64,000 nucleotides of DNA from Halorhabdus sp. CBA1104 (GCF_009690625.1 NZ_CP033878.1:2480001-2544000), one strand, 5' to 3'; positions 17,610 to 27,541 are shown, counted from the stretch's first letter. Notes: generated by a model not told the origin, from the letters alone. A program made the numbers and translations.

Positions 17610-17631
17610 CGGCGACCCTACCGGGCGAGGG

Positions 17632-17639
17632 CCTAAAAC
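17632..17639 (-). promoter_or_regulatory. TATA box of nagA
   Basis: GTTTTAGG on the minus strand, centred about 27 nt before the nagA ATG, so transcription should begin at or next to the start codon. Confidence 0.5.
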
Positions 17640-17691
17640 TGTTGGTCACCCTATCGAACGATCGCCCGGCGTCGTCGGAGACAGCGCTCGG

Positions 17692-18693
17692 CTACAGGCC
17701 GGCAGCCTCACTGCGAGCGTCCACGTCGCCGCTTTCGAGCAACGCCAGGAGCTCGGAGTACCGATCCCTGATCGTGACCTCGCTGACGTCGGCCGTCTCG
17801 GCGACGGCACCCTGGGTAACCCGGTCGCCGGTCAGCAGTCCGGCAGCGTAGATCGCGCCTGCAGCCAGTCCTGTCGGGTTCTTGCCGCTGTGGACTCCAT
17901 CCTCTTTTGCCCTCGCCAGCAGCTTGCGGGCGCGTCGTTCGAGCTCGTCACCGACCCCAAGTTCCGAGACGAACCGTGGCAGGTACGATGCCGGATCTGC
18001 GGGAGCGATCCCGAGTTCGAGCTGACGAGCGAGATACCGGTATGCACGGGCGAACTTTTGGCGAGGGACTCGACTCACGGGCTCGAACTCGTCGAGGCTG
18101 CGGGGTGTGCCGGCTTGGCGGGCTGCGGCGTACAGCGACGCCGTGGCCATCCCTTCGATCGAGCGCCCCGGGAGCAGCCCATCTTCGAGGGCTCGCCGGT
18201 AGATCACGGAGGCGGTTTCACGGACGTTGTCTGGCAGTCCCAGTGCCGAAGCCATCCGGTCGATCTCGCCCAACGCCTGTTTCAGGTTCCGATCTTGGGC
18301 GTCTTGGGCGCGAAAGCGCTCGTCCCAGACGCGAAGCCGCCCCATCTTCTCCCGCTGGGAGGCCGAGAGGGTCTGGCCGCTGGCGTCCTTGTTAGACCAA
18401 CTGATCGACGTCGAGAGCCCTTCGTCGTGGAGCAGCTTGGTCGTCGGGGCACCGACGCGACTCCGCTGGTCGCGCTCTGCGGGCGTGAATGCACGCCACT
18501 CCGGCCCGTGGTCGATGGCCTCGGACTCGACGACGATGCCACACGCCTCACAGACCCGCTCGCCGCGCTCTTCGTCCGTCACGACTGTCCCGTCACACTC
18601 GGGACACGCTGTCGTCGATTCGGCCTGCTGTCCGTTCTGCCGGTTGCCCGCTCGGTGCTTAGAGACCGTCCGTGCCGAGTTCGTTTCTGACAT
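17692..18693 (-). CDS. tfb: transcription initiation factor TFB
   Basis: 333 residues. N-terminal zinc ribbon CPECDGTVVTDEERGERVCEAC, then the B-finger region RAFTPAERDQRSRVGAP, then two cyclin repeats (from about residues 125 and 220; GRSIEGMATASLYAAAR and GKNPTGLAAGAIYAAG). It recruits RNA polymerase to TATA/TBP complexes. Haloarchaea carry several TFB paralogues that direct different gene sets, so this need not be the housekeeping copy. A TATA-like CCTAAATA at 18740-18747 lies about 50 nt upstream. Confidence 0.95.
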   Translation of the reverse strand: MSETNSARTVSKHRAGNRQNGQQAESTTACPECDGTVVTDEERGERVCEACGIVVESEAIDHGPEWRAFTPAERDQRSRVGAPTTKLLHDEGLSTSISWSNKDASGQTLSASQREKMGRLRVWDERFRAQDAQDRNLKQALGEIDRMASALGLPDNVRETASVIYRRALEDGLLPGRSIEGMATASLYAAARQAGTPRSLDEFEPVSRVPRQKFARAYRYLARQLELGIAPADPASYLPRFVSELGVGDELERRARKLLARAKEDGVHSGKNPTGLAAGAIYAAGLLTGDRVTQGAVAETADVSEVTIRDRYSELLALLESGDVDARSEAAGL

Positions 18694-18955
18694 GACTGAC
18701 CTTGCTGCGTTGTTCCGTACCTCCAGTAGCCGACCGGACTATTTAGGGCTTTCGACAGTTTTTCACTGAGATCGAAACAGAGTCGATACGGGACAAATAA
18801 CAACTCACCTGCCCCGTCGCTGGGCTATTTGTGGCGGTGATGCAGTAGAGCGCTCGGATAGCGAGGCAAATAAGTTGTGACAAACGTAGAAACGTCCAAA
18901 GGACTATTCGGATGTGGATCGAACCGAACGTACCCGAAGTGGGGGCCACGCAACC

Positions 18956-19786
18956 ATGACAGACGACAGGTCATCGACAGACGGATCGGATCACTCGATC
19001 GTCGAGGAGTGTGTCTCGCTGTTACAGACGATCGATTTCACCGAATACGAGGCGAAGTGTTTCGTCGGACTCCAGCGCGTTCGCCAGGGCACGGCCAAGG
19101 ACGTCAGTGACGTGGCGGACGTCCCGCGGGCTCGCGTCTACGATTGCATGGAGGGCTTGCAGGAACGGGGGCTGGTCGACGTCCAGCAGGGGACGCCCCG
19201 GGAGTTCCGTGTCGCCGACCCGGACGAGGCCGTCTCGCTACTTGATCGCCGCCTCTCGGATCTGCTGGACCGCCTGGCGGAACTCTTGCCGCGGTTGCAG
19301 CCGCCCGAGGCGACCGAAGACAGCGGCGACGTGTGGGTGATGGAGGGCGACGCCGAGGTCAGCGAGCGCATGGAAGGGCTCGTTCAGCAAGCCGACGAGG
19401 AGGTGTTGCTCGCTGCAGCCGTCGAGGATCTCCTGACTGACGATCTGCTTGCCGCCGTACGTGGGGCCACCGAACGCGACGTCGATGTCGTGATCGGCTC
19501 TCCCGCGGCAGGGATTCGCGAGCGCTTGCGGGAGGAACTCCCGAAGGCACGCCTCCAAGAGACCTGGACGTGGTGGGACTCACACCCGATCCAGCCGGGG
19601 GCCGTCAGTGCGATTCTCATGGTCGACGGCCAACAGTTACTCGTCAGTGCCGACGTCGAAACGTCACTTCCCGGCGTCCGGAAACACCGGGCCGTCTGGA
19701 CCGATGGCGACTCCGCGCCGTTGGTCGGGATGATGCGACCGCTGCTTGCCGACGCGATTCAGCGCTCGGCCGAACCCGCAGTGTGA
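18956..19786 (+). CDS. TrmB-family sugar-type transcriptional regulator
   Basis: 276 residues from ATG at 18956; a GTG at 18914 in the same frame is an alternative. The N-terminal winged helix (CVSLLQTIDFTEYEAKCFVGLQRVRQGTAKDVSDVADVPRARVYDCMEGLQERGLV) is of TrmB type, followed by a short coiled coil and a C-terminal phospholipase-D-like effector domain. TrmB proteins respond to sugars or redox state. It is divergent from TFB across a 260-nt gap and is followed by the Gln/Pro-repeat membrane protein gene, to which it may be linked. Confidence 0.85.
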   Translation: MTDDRSSTDGSDHSIVEECVSLLQTIDFTEYEAKCFVGLQRVRQGTAKDVSDVADVPRARVYDCMEGLQERGLVDVQQGTPREFRVADPDEAVSLLDRRLSDLLDRLAELLPRLQPPEATEDSGDVWVMEGDAEVSERMEGLVQQADEEVLLAAAVEDLLTDDLLAAVRGATERDVDVVIGSPAAGIRERLREELPKARLQETWTWWDSHPIQPGAVSAILMVDGQQLLVSADVETSLPGVRKHRAVWTDGDSAPLVGMMRPLLADAIQRSAEPAV

Positions 19787-19888
19787 GCTCCCGTCCGCTC
19801 GAAGTTCTCTGCCACGTTCGGGCACGGTCGTTGCGCTGTGGCATTTCTTCCGGAACTTATTTGTCTCGTGTCTGTATCGCCCTTGCAT

Positions 19889-20641
19889 ATGTCGGGAGGA
19901 AATCACGAAACCGGTACCGACGGTGGACAACCGCAAGATGGACAACCAGCCCACCCCCAGGAGGGCCAGCAGGGCCAGCCAGAGCAACAGGCACCGCCAC
20001 AAGGCGGACAGCAGGGCCAGCCAGAGCAACAGGCACCGCCACAAGGCGGACAGCAGGGCCAGCCAGAGCAACAGGCACCGCCACAAGGCGGACAGCAGGG
20101 CCAGCAGCACCAGCAGGGTGTCCCACAGCAACCTGCGGGCCAACCCGGCTACGGCCAGGGGCGGGGCGGCTCGGCGTTGGGGCCTGACTTCCAGAAGTTC
20201 GGCAAACTCGGGCTCGGCGTGTATCTCACGATCGGACTGGGCTCGTTAGTCATGCTGTTTCTCGTGTCTACGCTCGCTGGGGACAGCGTTAGCGGTGTCG
20301 CTGGCATCTCGATAGCCAGCGAGCAAGCGCTGTTCGTGGCGTCGTACGGTGCCTTCGAGTTCACTATCATTCTCTCGCCGCTGGTTGCGATCGGACTGGG
20401 CTTTTTCGTCGCCCAGCGGGTCTCGCCGGGGTCGTCACCGCCGGCCGTCAGTGCAGCGGTCAACGGTGGCGCTGTGCTCGGGACACTACTTCTGCTGGCC
20501 GTGTTCGTCATCCTCTTTGCCCCCGAGATGGCGTCTCCGTCGTTCGGTGACTTGCTCACGCCGGCGATCGGCGTCGCGATCGGTGCTGCTGTGATCGGCG
20601 CGGCCGGGAGTACGTTGCGCGAGCGCTTCCAGCAGTGGTAG
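19889..20641 (+). CDS. membrane protein with a Gln/Pro/Gly tandem-repeat N-terminal region
   Basis: 250 residues from ATG 19889. The first 95 residues are hydrophilic and made largely of Gln, Pro and Gly, including three exact copies of a 14-residue unit (QPEQQAPPQGGQQG) from a 42-bp DNA tandem repeat. Four hydrophobic segments fill residues 110-245. Similar layouts (disordered Q/P-rich tail plus a four-helix membrane part) occur in haloarchaeal proteins of unknown function. Repeat number may vary between strains. I do not recognise a functional family. Confidence 0.75.
   Translation: MSGGNHETGTDGGQPQDGQPAHPQEGQQGQPEQQAPPQGGQQGQPEQQAPPQGGQQGQPEQQAPPQGGQQGQQHQQGVPQQPAGQPGYGQGRGGSALGPDFQKFGKLGLGVYLTIGLGSLVMLFLVSTLAGDSVSGVAGISIASEQALFVASYGAFEFTIILSPLVAIGLGFFVAQRVSPGSSPPAVSAAVNGGAVLGTLLLLAVFVILFAPEMASPSFGDLLTPAIGVAIGAAVIGAAGSTLRERFQQW
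19967..20092 (+). repeat. 42-bp tandem repeat, three exact copies
   Basis: Units begin at 19967, 20009 and 20051 with CAGCAGGGCCAGCCAGAGCA, identical over 42 bp, and a partial fourth copy starts at 20093. They encode the QPEQQAPPQGGQQG repeats. Confidence 0.95.
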
Positions 20642-20708
20642 TCGATCCGGAGCACCACCTGCGATCCAAAACCCTCCGTTTCCCGTCCGCTGACTCGACG
20701 TGAGGGTG

Positions 20709-21391
20709 TTACCGCTCCGTCGATCGTCGGGTGATCGGCGACGGTACGTCTCCGAGGGCCGCCTCGATCGCTTCGAGTGGCTCCGAGGGCGTCGGTTCGA
20801 CCCGCTCGGGCGATAGTGTGGCGTCGGTTTCGACACATTGGACGTACAGCGGGCCGTCCCCGGCGAGGGCGGCCAGTCGTTCGAAATCGGCCGGCTCGAC
20901 CACGCCCGGGTCGAACGTCGTCCTGAACTCGTAGGCCGGTGCCTGTTCGCGGACGATCCTGGCGCTACGTTCGATGGCCTCGGCGACGCCATTTGTGGCC
21001 CCGAGTTCGCCGTAGCGAGCGGGTCGCGTCTTCAGATCCATCCCAACGTAGTCGATCGCCCCGGTTGCCAGTACCCCTCCAATGCGTCCGGCCGCATCCC
21101 GTTCGTGTCGAGTTTCACGTCCAGTCCGTGATCGGCGATTCGCTCGACGAACGCCGGCAAATCCGCCTGTAACGTCGGCTCGCCGCCGCTGACCACGACC
21201 CCATCGAGGACGTCACCCCGCGCTTCGAGGAACGCGAACAACTCTGCTTCGGGAAGCGATGGCGTCTCGTCGATCAATTCCGGATTGTGACAGTACGGAC
21301 AGCGGAGGGTACAACCGGCGGTAAAGACGGTACAGGCGACACGGCCGGGGAAATCCGACAGCGTCGTCCGCTGGAGACCACCCAGATTCAT
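20709..21391 (-). pseudogene. nrdG: anaerobic ribonucleotide reductase activase NrdG, interrupted by a one-base frameshift
   Basis: Radical SAM activase that installs the glycyl radical on NrdD. The first half has CTVFTAGCTLRCPYCHNPEL (CX3CX2C cluster motif) and VVSGGEPTLQ; the second half in another frame starts VGMDLKTRPARYGELG. The break is at the C4 run 21074-21077 (+ strand): adding one base gives a continuous 227-residue protein reading LEGVLATGAIDYVGMDLK across the join. The gene overlaps the nrdD stop by one base. Because NrdD is intact and useless without activation, a sequencing or assembly error is at least as likely as true loss. Confidence 0.85.
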
Positions 21392-23517
21392 CAGTCCCCG
21401 ACGCTCGGGCGGAAATCTGCCCGTTCGTCGAACTCAGCCTGTTTGCCGGGGTTCCAGTTTTCGGTCGGGCGAAGGTAGCCGACGACCCGCGAGTACACCT
21501 CACAGGACTCCCCGCACTCGGGGCAGTCCTCGTGTTCGCCGCTGTGATAGCCGTGGGTCGGACAGACCGAGAACGTCGGCGTCAGCGTGTAGTAGGGCAA
21601 CTCGTAGTTCTCGGCGATGGTTTTGACGAGTTGCTTCGTCGATTCGGGCGAGGGCAGTTGCTCGCCCAACCACCCATGGAAGACTGTCCCACCCGTGTAT
21701 TTCGTCTGGAGATCGTCCTGGTGGTCTAAGGCGTCGAAGAGATCTGGCTCCGCTCCGAAGGGCAACTGCGTCGAGTTCGTATAGATCGGCTCCTCGCCGC
21801 CGAGTCGGTCGGTCGCGTGGACGCGCAGGTCGGGGAACTGCTCGCGGTCGCGACGCGCCAGCCGGTAGGACGAGCCCTCTGCGGGGGTCGCTTCGAGGTT
21901 GTACATGTGTCCGGTCTCGGCCTGGTACTCCCGAAGGTGCTCGCGCATAAACTCCAGCACGTCTTCCGCGAATTGCTTCCCTTCTGGCGTGTCGATCCCT
22001 GCATCGGGGCCGCGCAGATTCAGCAACGCCTCGTGGGTACCGATGAGGCCGATCGTCGAGAAGTGATTCGCCCAGTAGCTGTCCTGTGCCGCCTTGACGT
22101 TCCGGAGGTAGAATTTGGCGTAGGGATACAGCCCTCGCTCGGTGTACCGTTCTAGGACCTCGCGTTTGGTCTCTAAACTCCGCTTTGCGACGTCCAGCAG
22201 CGATTCCAGGCAGTCGTAGAAGTCGCCCTCGTCGTCGGCCCGGTGGCCCAGTTGCGGGAGGTTGATCGTGACGACCCCGATCGAGCCCGTGAGTGGGTTC
22301 GAGCCAAATAGGCCGCCGCCCCGCGTTTCGAGTTCGCGGTTGTCCAGCCGGAGCCGACAACACATCGAGCGGGCGTCCTCGGTGTCCATCTCGCTGTTGA
22401 CGAAATTCGAGAAATAGGGCGTCCCGTACTTGGCGGTCATCTCCCAGACGGGATCGAGGGTCTCGTTGTCCCACTCGAAGTCCTCCGTGATGGAGTAAGT
22501 CGGAATCGGGAACGTGAAGGGTCGGCCTTTCGCGTCGCCCTCCAGCATGACCTCGGCGAAGGCGCGGTTGATCATGTCGACTTCCGCTTGGAAGTCGCCG
22601 TACGTCGAGTCCTGGGGCTGGCCGCCGATCACGACGGGTTTGTCGGCGAGGTGATCGGGCACCGTCAGATCCATCGACAGGTTCGTAAAGGGGGCCTGGA
22701 AGCCGACTCGCGTGGGGACGTTCAGATTGAAGATGAACTGCTGGAGTTGGTGCCGTACGTCGTCGTATGCGAGGTCGTCCGCCCGGACGAACGGCGCCAG
22801 ATAGGTGTCGAAATTCGACAGCGCCTGGGCGCCGGCGGCTTCGCCCTGCAGCGTATAGAGGAAGTTCACGAGTTGCATCAGCGCCACGTCGAAGTGCTTT
22901 GCGGGCGCGGACTCGACCTTTCCGCGGACGCCCTTCAGGCCCTCTCGGAGGATGTCTTCGATGTCCCAGCCCACACAGTAGGGACCGAGTACGCCCAGGT
23001 CGTGGATGTGGAGTGCGCCCGACTCGTGGGCCTGGGCCACCTCGGTACTGTAGATTTCTTCCAGCCAGTAGTCCTCGATAGTGCGTTCGGTGAGGTGGAT
23101 GTTCAGCCCCTGCAGTGAATAGTCCATGTTGGAGTTTTCCCGGACGCGCCAGTCCTCGCGGTCGACGTAGGCATCGACCGCGCCCTGATCGCTCTCTTGT
23201 GTGGCCCCACTGCCTTGCTCGACCAGTCCCGCAAGATCACGTAACTCGGCGTGGCGGTGTCGATAGAGGATGTACCGCTTGGCGGCCTCGTACTCGTCGG
23301 CCGCGACGAGTGTCCGCTCGACGTGATCCTGTATCGTCTCGACTGCCACTGCCCCGTCCGTCGCGTCCAGGCGGTCTACAACCCCCTCGGTCAGTGTCTC
23401 GATGCTCGTCGCTGGGGCAACTCCCGCCGCATCGAACGCCCGCTGGATGGCGGTCGTGACCTTCGTCTGTTCGAATTCCTCGCGTGAGCCATCGCGCTTG
23501 CGAACCTCCTCGAGCAT
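21391..23517 (-). CDS. nrdD: anaerobic ribonucleoside-triphosphate reductase
   Basis: 708 residues. An ATP-cone domain (residues 1-95, VRKRDGSREEFEQTKVTTAIQRAF) for allosteric control precedes the catalytic barrel (MDYSLQGLNIHLTERT, ARSMCCRLRLDNRE with the radical-relay Cys). The C-terminus has a zinc site CPTHGYHS...CPECGESC and the glycyl radical loop RVVGYLRP. It makes deoxyribonucleotides without oxygen, fitting the anaerobic-respiration enzyme at the start of the window. A 16-bp palindrome 50 nt upstream may control it. Confidence 0.95.
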   Translation of the reverse strand: MLEEVRKRDGSREEFEQTKVTTAIQRAFDAAGVAPATSIETLTEGVVDRLDATDGAVAVETIQDHVERTLVAADEYEAAKRYILYRHRHAELRDLAGLVEQGSGATQESDQGAVDAYVDREDWRVRENSNMDYSLQGLNIHLTERTIEDYWLEEIYSTEVAQAHESGALHIHDLGVLGPYCVGWDIEDILREGLKGVRGKVESAPAKHFDVALMQLVNFLYTLQGEAAGAQALSNFDTYLAPFVRADDLAYDDVRHQLQQFIFNLNVPTRVGFQAPFTNLSMDLTVPDHLADKPVVIGGQPQDSTYGDFQAEVDMINRAFAEVMLEGDAKGRPFTFPIPTYSITEDFEWDNETLDPVWEMTAKYGTPYFSNFVNSEMDTEDARSMCCRLRLDNRELETRGGGLFGSNPLTGSIGVVTINLPQLGHRADDEGDFYDCLESLLDVAKRSLETKREVLERYTERGLYPYAKFYLRNVKAAQDSYWANHFSTIGLIGTHEALLNLRGPDAGIDTPEGKQFAEDVLEFMREHLREYQAETGHMYNLEATPAEGSSYRLARRDREQFPDLRVHATDRLGGEEPIYTNSTQLPFGAEPDLFDALDHQDDLQTKYTGGTVFHGWLGEQLPSPESTKQLVKTIAENYELPYYTLTPTFSVCPTHGYHSGEHEDCPECGESCEVYSRVVGYLRPTENWNPGKQAEFDERADFRPSVGD

Positions 23518-23567
23518 GTGACTCCCGGGTTCTGTCCGGGACTACTAAACAACTTTGCTTGCTATTG

Positions 23568-23583
23568 TACAAACTAATTTGTA
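23568..23583. promoter_or_regulatory. palindrome upstream of nrdD
   Basis: TACAAACTAATTTGTA: perfect 6-bp arms and a 4-nt spacer, in the AT-rich gap between the AIR-synthase-like gene end (23611) and the nrdD start (23517). Position suits an operator for an oxygen- or redox-responsive regulator; the regulator is unknown. Confidence 0.5.
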
Positions 23584-23610
23584 TTCGGCCACGCCGACGA
23601 ACACGTCGCC

Positions 23611-24713
23611 TCAGCGGTCCGACAGCCGCGCCATGGCGTCCCAGGCGGGATCGCTCGCCGGTGGCTCGACTCGCTGGCCGTCGAGGTGGACGCCCCCTTT
23701 CCCGTCGGTCGCCTCGACTCCTCCGACTACTGCGGCCGGCGTCCCGCGCGTTTTCATCGCTTCGACGACCGCCGTCGCTTCTTCGGGGGTGCCGTGAGCA
23801 GGAGGCTCCCTGCACTGGAGACCGTCCAGGGATCGACGCCGACGGCTTCACACACGGGCTGGACGCCCGGCTGGATCGGGGCCGGCTCCCGCTCGACGAC
23901 GAACCGGTGGCCGGCTCCCGTTGCCATCTCGGCGAGCCCACCGATGACTCCGCCCTCGGTGGCGTCGTGCATCGCGTGCAGCTCCCCGGCCTCGCTGGCC
24001 CGGGTTGCGTCTGCGACCCCGAGGATGTCCTCGACGCGCTCCTGTGCCGTCGCGACGGTCTCAGCTGAGAGGTCCAGGGCGTCCGGGAACAGCGTCGCGA
24101 ACAGTCCGGCCGTCTCCGCGCCGGGACCGGTCGTGAGGACGATCGCGTCGCCCGGCTGTGCCCCGTCCGGGCGGACGAGATCCGCCGGGTCACCGACACC
24201 CAGGGCCGTAGCGCCACCGACCCACGAGTACTCGATGCCTTCGTAGCGGGCCGTGTGGCCGGCGACGACACTCACACCTAGCGATTCGGCGTGGGCGGCC
24301 ATTCCGTGCCAGGCCCTGGCGAGTTCGGCGTCGGTCATCTCCGTCGGCAGTGAGAGACTCACGGTGACGTGTGTCGGCGCGATGCCCGAAACGGCGACGT
24401 CCGTTAGCACGATATCGAGCGCCATGCGCCCGGCCCGCTCGAAGCCAAGCGTGGGGAGAATCGAGAGCGGATCGGTCGCCGTCACGATCGCGCTGTCCTC
24501 GACAGAGAGCACGCCGAAGTCGACGCCGTGTTGGGGGCCAAGCGCCACGTCCGCACGGTCGGCACCCAGTTGTGGCGCGATGATCTCCTCGAAGGTCGCG
24601 TCGTCGATCTTTCCGCGATCCGGCATTGCCACCCGTAGGTCCGTCGCCGTCAAATCGTCGGCGCTTTCCTCCCGTTGTGGGCTGGCACTGCTGACGGCGT
24701 TCGGATGCGTCAC
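23611..24713 (-). pseudogene. AIR-synthase (PurM/ThiL/HypE)-family protein, C-terminus frameshifted
   Basis: The first 300 residues are a PurM-like ATP-binding fold: VDFGVLSVEDSAIVTATDPLS, DIVLTDVAVSGIAPTHVTVSL, HDATEGGVIGGLAEMA. After AGSLLLTAP the frame breaks at a G5 run (23785-23789, + strand) and ends early in a basic tail. Adding one base restores PPEEATAVVEAMKTRGTPAA and a stop at 23611, total 367 residues. It overlaps the thiamine-type ABC ATPase gene by 4 nt, so a kinase role in thiamine or related cofactor metabolism is plausible; HypE-like dehydratase is the alternative. The loss is probably an assembly error. Confidence 0.8.
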
Positions 24714-25753
24714 TCGCCCCCGACGACGGTCACGTCCGCGCCGTCAAAGCCAAGTGTGACGGTCTCGCCCTCCGGTGCGCGCTGGGTCCTGGCTCGGATC
24801 GAGTGGCCGTTCCACGCACAGTGGACGCGGTAGGCGTCGCCCAGGAACTCGACGTGTTCGACCGTCGCCCAGAGTGTCACTTCGCCGGCCCCGAGGTGGA
24901 TGTCTTCGGGACGGACACAGACGATCGCTTCATCGCGCTCGGGGAGCGATTGCGGGCGTTCGATCCGCTCGCCGTCGATCGCCAGAGACTGACCGCCACC
25001 GTCGACCCGCGCGTCGAAGACGTTGTTCTCGCCGACGAATTGGGCGACAAAGCGCGTCGCGGGGTTGCGATAGACCTCCTCCGGGGTCCCGACCTGTTCG
25101 ATCCGACCGTCGTTGACCACGCCGATCCGGTCGCTGATCGCCAGCGCTTCGGCCTGGTCGTGGGTGACGTAGATCGTCGTGATCCCCAACTCGCGTTGGA
25201 TCTCCCGCACTTCCAGTCGCAACTGCTCGCGCAGTCGCGCATCCAGCGCCGAGAGCGGTTCGTCGAGCAGGAGGACGTCCGGGCCGGGTGCGAGTGCGCG
25301 AGCGAGGGCGACGCGCTGTTGTTGCCCGCCTGATAGCGACTCCGGCTGTCGATCCGCCAGGCCAGCCACCTCGACGAGTTCCAGCAACTCGGCGACGCGT
25401 TCGTCGGGAGCGGTCTCGCCCGGCGGCGATCGGTACCGGAGGCCGTAGGCCACGTTCTCCCGGACGGTCATGTGCGGGAACAGGGCGTAGTTCTGGAAGA
25501 CGATCCCCACGTCACGCTGTTCGGGCGGCAAGCCGGAGACATCGCGGCCGCTGATTCGAACTGATCCGCTCGCGGGCGTCTCGAAGCCGGCGACGGTCCG
25601 CAGCGTCGTCGTCTTGCCACACCCGGAGGGCCCGACGAGCGTGAAGAACTCCCCCTCGGCGACCGACAGCGTCACGTCCGACAACGCCGGGACGTCACCG
25701 AAGGTCACGGCGACGTCTTCGAGTTCGACCCCTGTTCCGGTCGAATTAGCCAT
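24710..25753 (-). CDS. ABC transporter ATP-binding protein, thiamine/iron (PotA-like) type
   Basis: 347 residues. Walker A LVGPSGCGKTTTLRTVAG, Q-loop VFQNYALFPHMTV, signature LSGGQQQRVALARALA, Walker B VLLLDEPLSALDARL, H-loop YVTHDQAEA; a TOBE domain follows from about residue 260. It energises the permease encoded upstream, with which it overlaps by 8 nt, and its own end overlaps the AIR-synthase-like gene by 4 nt. The binding protein suggests thiamine as ligand. Confidence 0.9.
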   Translation of the reverse strand: MANSTGTGVELEDVAVTFGDVPALSDVTLSVAEGEFFTLVGPSGCGKTTTLRTVAGFETPASGSVRISGRDVSGLPPEQRDVGIVFQNYALFPHMTVRENVAYGLRYRSPPGETAPDERVAELLELVEVAGLADRQPESLSGGQQQRVALARALAPGPDVLLLDEPLSALDARLREQLRLEVREIQRELGITTIYVTHDQAEALAISDRIGVVNDGRIEQVGTPEEVYRNPATRFVAQFVGENNVFDARVDGGGQSLAIDGERIERPQSLPERDEAIVCVRPEDIHLGAGEVTLWATVEHVEFLGDAYRVHCAWNGHSIRARTQRAPEGETVTLGFDGADVTVVGGE

Positions 25754-27539
25754 CGTATCGTCCCCCGACGCGATCGATAACCACGAAACTGGCGGCTGTC
25801 ACTGCGAGCAGGACGGACCCCATCGCCGTGGCGGGGCCGAGACTCGGCCCGATCGAGCGGTTGCCGACGTACCGCTCCAAGGCGACCGGCATCGTGTGAC
25901 TGGCTCCGCCCTCGGCCAGCAGGACAGTCGAGTCGAACTCGCCGATACTGATCGCGAAGGCAAAGGCTGCCCCGGCCACCAGTGGGGCGACGATCAACGG
26001 CAGGGTCACCGTCAGCAGGGCACGGAACCGCGTCGCCCCCAGCGATCGCGCGGCGTCGACGATCCGGTCGTCAATCCCGGCCAGAGCGGGAGTTACGTTT
26101 CGCGTCACGAACGGGTAGGCCGCGACGGCGTGGGCGGCGACGACCGCGAGCCAGCCGGTCACGGTGAGCCGGTGGCCAAACACGTCGACGCCGAAGACGA
26201 GTGTCTGGAGCAGGCCCAGGCCGACGACGATGCCGCTGACGGCGATCGGCGCGGACAGCAGCGTCTCCGCGAGGCGACTCCCCCGCCCGCCGCGGGTCGC
26301 GACCAGCGAGACGATGACGCCCATCGGGACGGCGACGGCAAGCGTCCCAAGAGCGAACAAAAGCGAGTTGCGAATCGCCGTGAGGGGCGCGATCGTCCCG
26401 ACCGCAGCGGAGGCCTGCTGTGCGAGCAGGAACTCGTAGTACGCCGTCGTGAACGCCCCTTCTGGCCCGGTGACGCTCTCGACCAGCAGGCTGAGGACTG
26501 GCCCGAGAAAGACCACTGCCGCGATACAGCCGTAGGCGAGTACTGCCAGGCGACGTGGATCACGAAGGGTCCCCAATCCGTCCAACAGCGCCCGTCGTGA
26601 ACGCGAGCGGCCGCCCGAACGGGACGCGATCTGCCCCGACTCGTACCGGAGGTAGAGGTACATGAGGGACAGCGAGAGCACCGATTCGAGGACGGCCAAC
26701 GCGGCGGCCGCTTCGAGGTCGAGTGATTGGACCTTCGCGTAGAGCCACACTTCGACGGTCTGTAACTCCAGGCCGCCCAGCGACAGCACGATCGGGAACG
26801 ACATGAACGAGAAGACAAACGCAAGCACCGTCGCCGAGAGCACCGCAGGGAGCAACTGGGGAAGGACGACGTCCCGGAACGCGCGAATCGGGGTTGCGCC
26901 CATCGCTCTGGCCGACTCGATCTCGCGGGCGTCGACCCCTTCCCAGGCACCCGTCACGAAGCGAGTGACCAGCGGCGCGTTGTAGAAGGCGTGGGCGAGG
27001 ACGATCGCCGGCAGCGTATAGAGCACGTCGATCGGTCCCAGGCCGACGACCGCGAGGGCGTCGTTCAGGAGCCCGGTCTGGCCGAACATCGCCTGGAAGC
27101 CGACCGCCACGAGGATCGACGGGAGGACGAAGGGAACAATCGTCAGCGACGTGAGCGTTCGCCGTCCCCAAAAATCGTAGCGGGCAAGCACGTACGCGCC
27201 GGGAAAGCCGAGTGCAACGCTCGCGAGTGCGGATAGGGCTGCCTGGTAGGCGGTAAAACCGAACAGACCGAACTCGATCGCACTGAGGGGCCCACCCGCA
27301 GCGAGCCACGAGCCTACGCCTGCAGGAATGCCCGTTGGGTCAGCAAAGACGTGATGGGCCAGGCCGACGTAGAACGGGTCAGCGAGGACGTCCACGATCG
27401 GTGCCAGCGGGGTCCCGCCAAGGTCGATCGCGGCCAGAAGCACGCGACCGACGGGGTAGTAAAAGACGACGACAAGCACTCCCAGCGTGGCCACCACGCC
27501 GGCCGGGAAGACGACCCGATCCGACGACGGCCACCGCAT
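25746..27539 (-). CDS. ABC transporter permease, fused two-domain (ThiP-like)
   Basis: 597 residues from ATG 27537-27539 (MRWPSSDRVVFPAG). About 12 helices in two halves, each with an EAA loop: REIESARAMGATPIRAFRDVVLPQLLPA (about residue 230) and RIVDAARSLGATRFRALLTVTLPLIVAP (about residue 525). This is the layout of ThiP and FbpB permeases. The start lies 3 nt after the stop of the binding-protein gene. Confidence 0.9.
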   Translation of the reverse strand: MRWPSSDRVVFPAGVVATLGVLVVVFYYPVGRVLLAAIDLGGTPLAPIVDVLADPFYVGLAHHVFADPTGIPAGVGSWLAAGGPLSAIEFGLFGFTAYQAALSALASVALGFPGAYVLARYDFWGRRTLTSLTIVPFVLPSILVAVGFQAMFGQTGLLNDALAVVGLGPIDVLYTLPAIVLAHAFYNAPLVTRFVTGAWEGVDAREIESARAMGATPIRAFRDVVLPQLLPAVLSATVLAFVFSFMSFPIVLSLGGLELQTVEVWLYAKVQSLDLEAAAALAVLESVLSLSLMYLYLRYESGQIASRSGGRSRSRRALLDGLGTLRDPRRLAVLAYGCIAAVVFLGPVLSLLVESVTGPEGAFTTAYYEFLLAQQASAAVGTIAPLTAIRNSLLFALGTLAVAVPMGVIVSLVATRGGRGSRLAETLLSAPIAVSGIVVGLGLLQTLVFGVDVFGHRLTVTGWLAVVAAHAVAAYPFVTRNVTPALAGIDDRIVDAARSLGATRFRALLTVTLPLIVAPLVAGAAFAFAISIGEFDSTVLLAEGGASHTMPVALERYVGNRSIGPSLGPATAMGSVLLAVTAASFVVIDRVGGRYDG

Positions 27540-27541
27540 CC

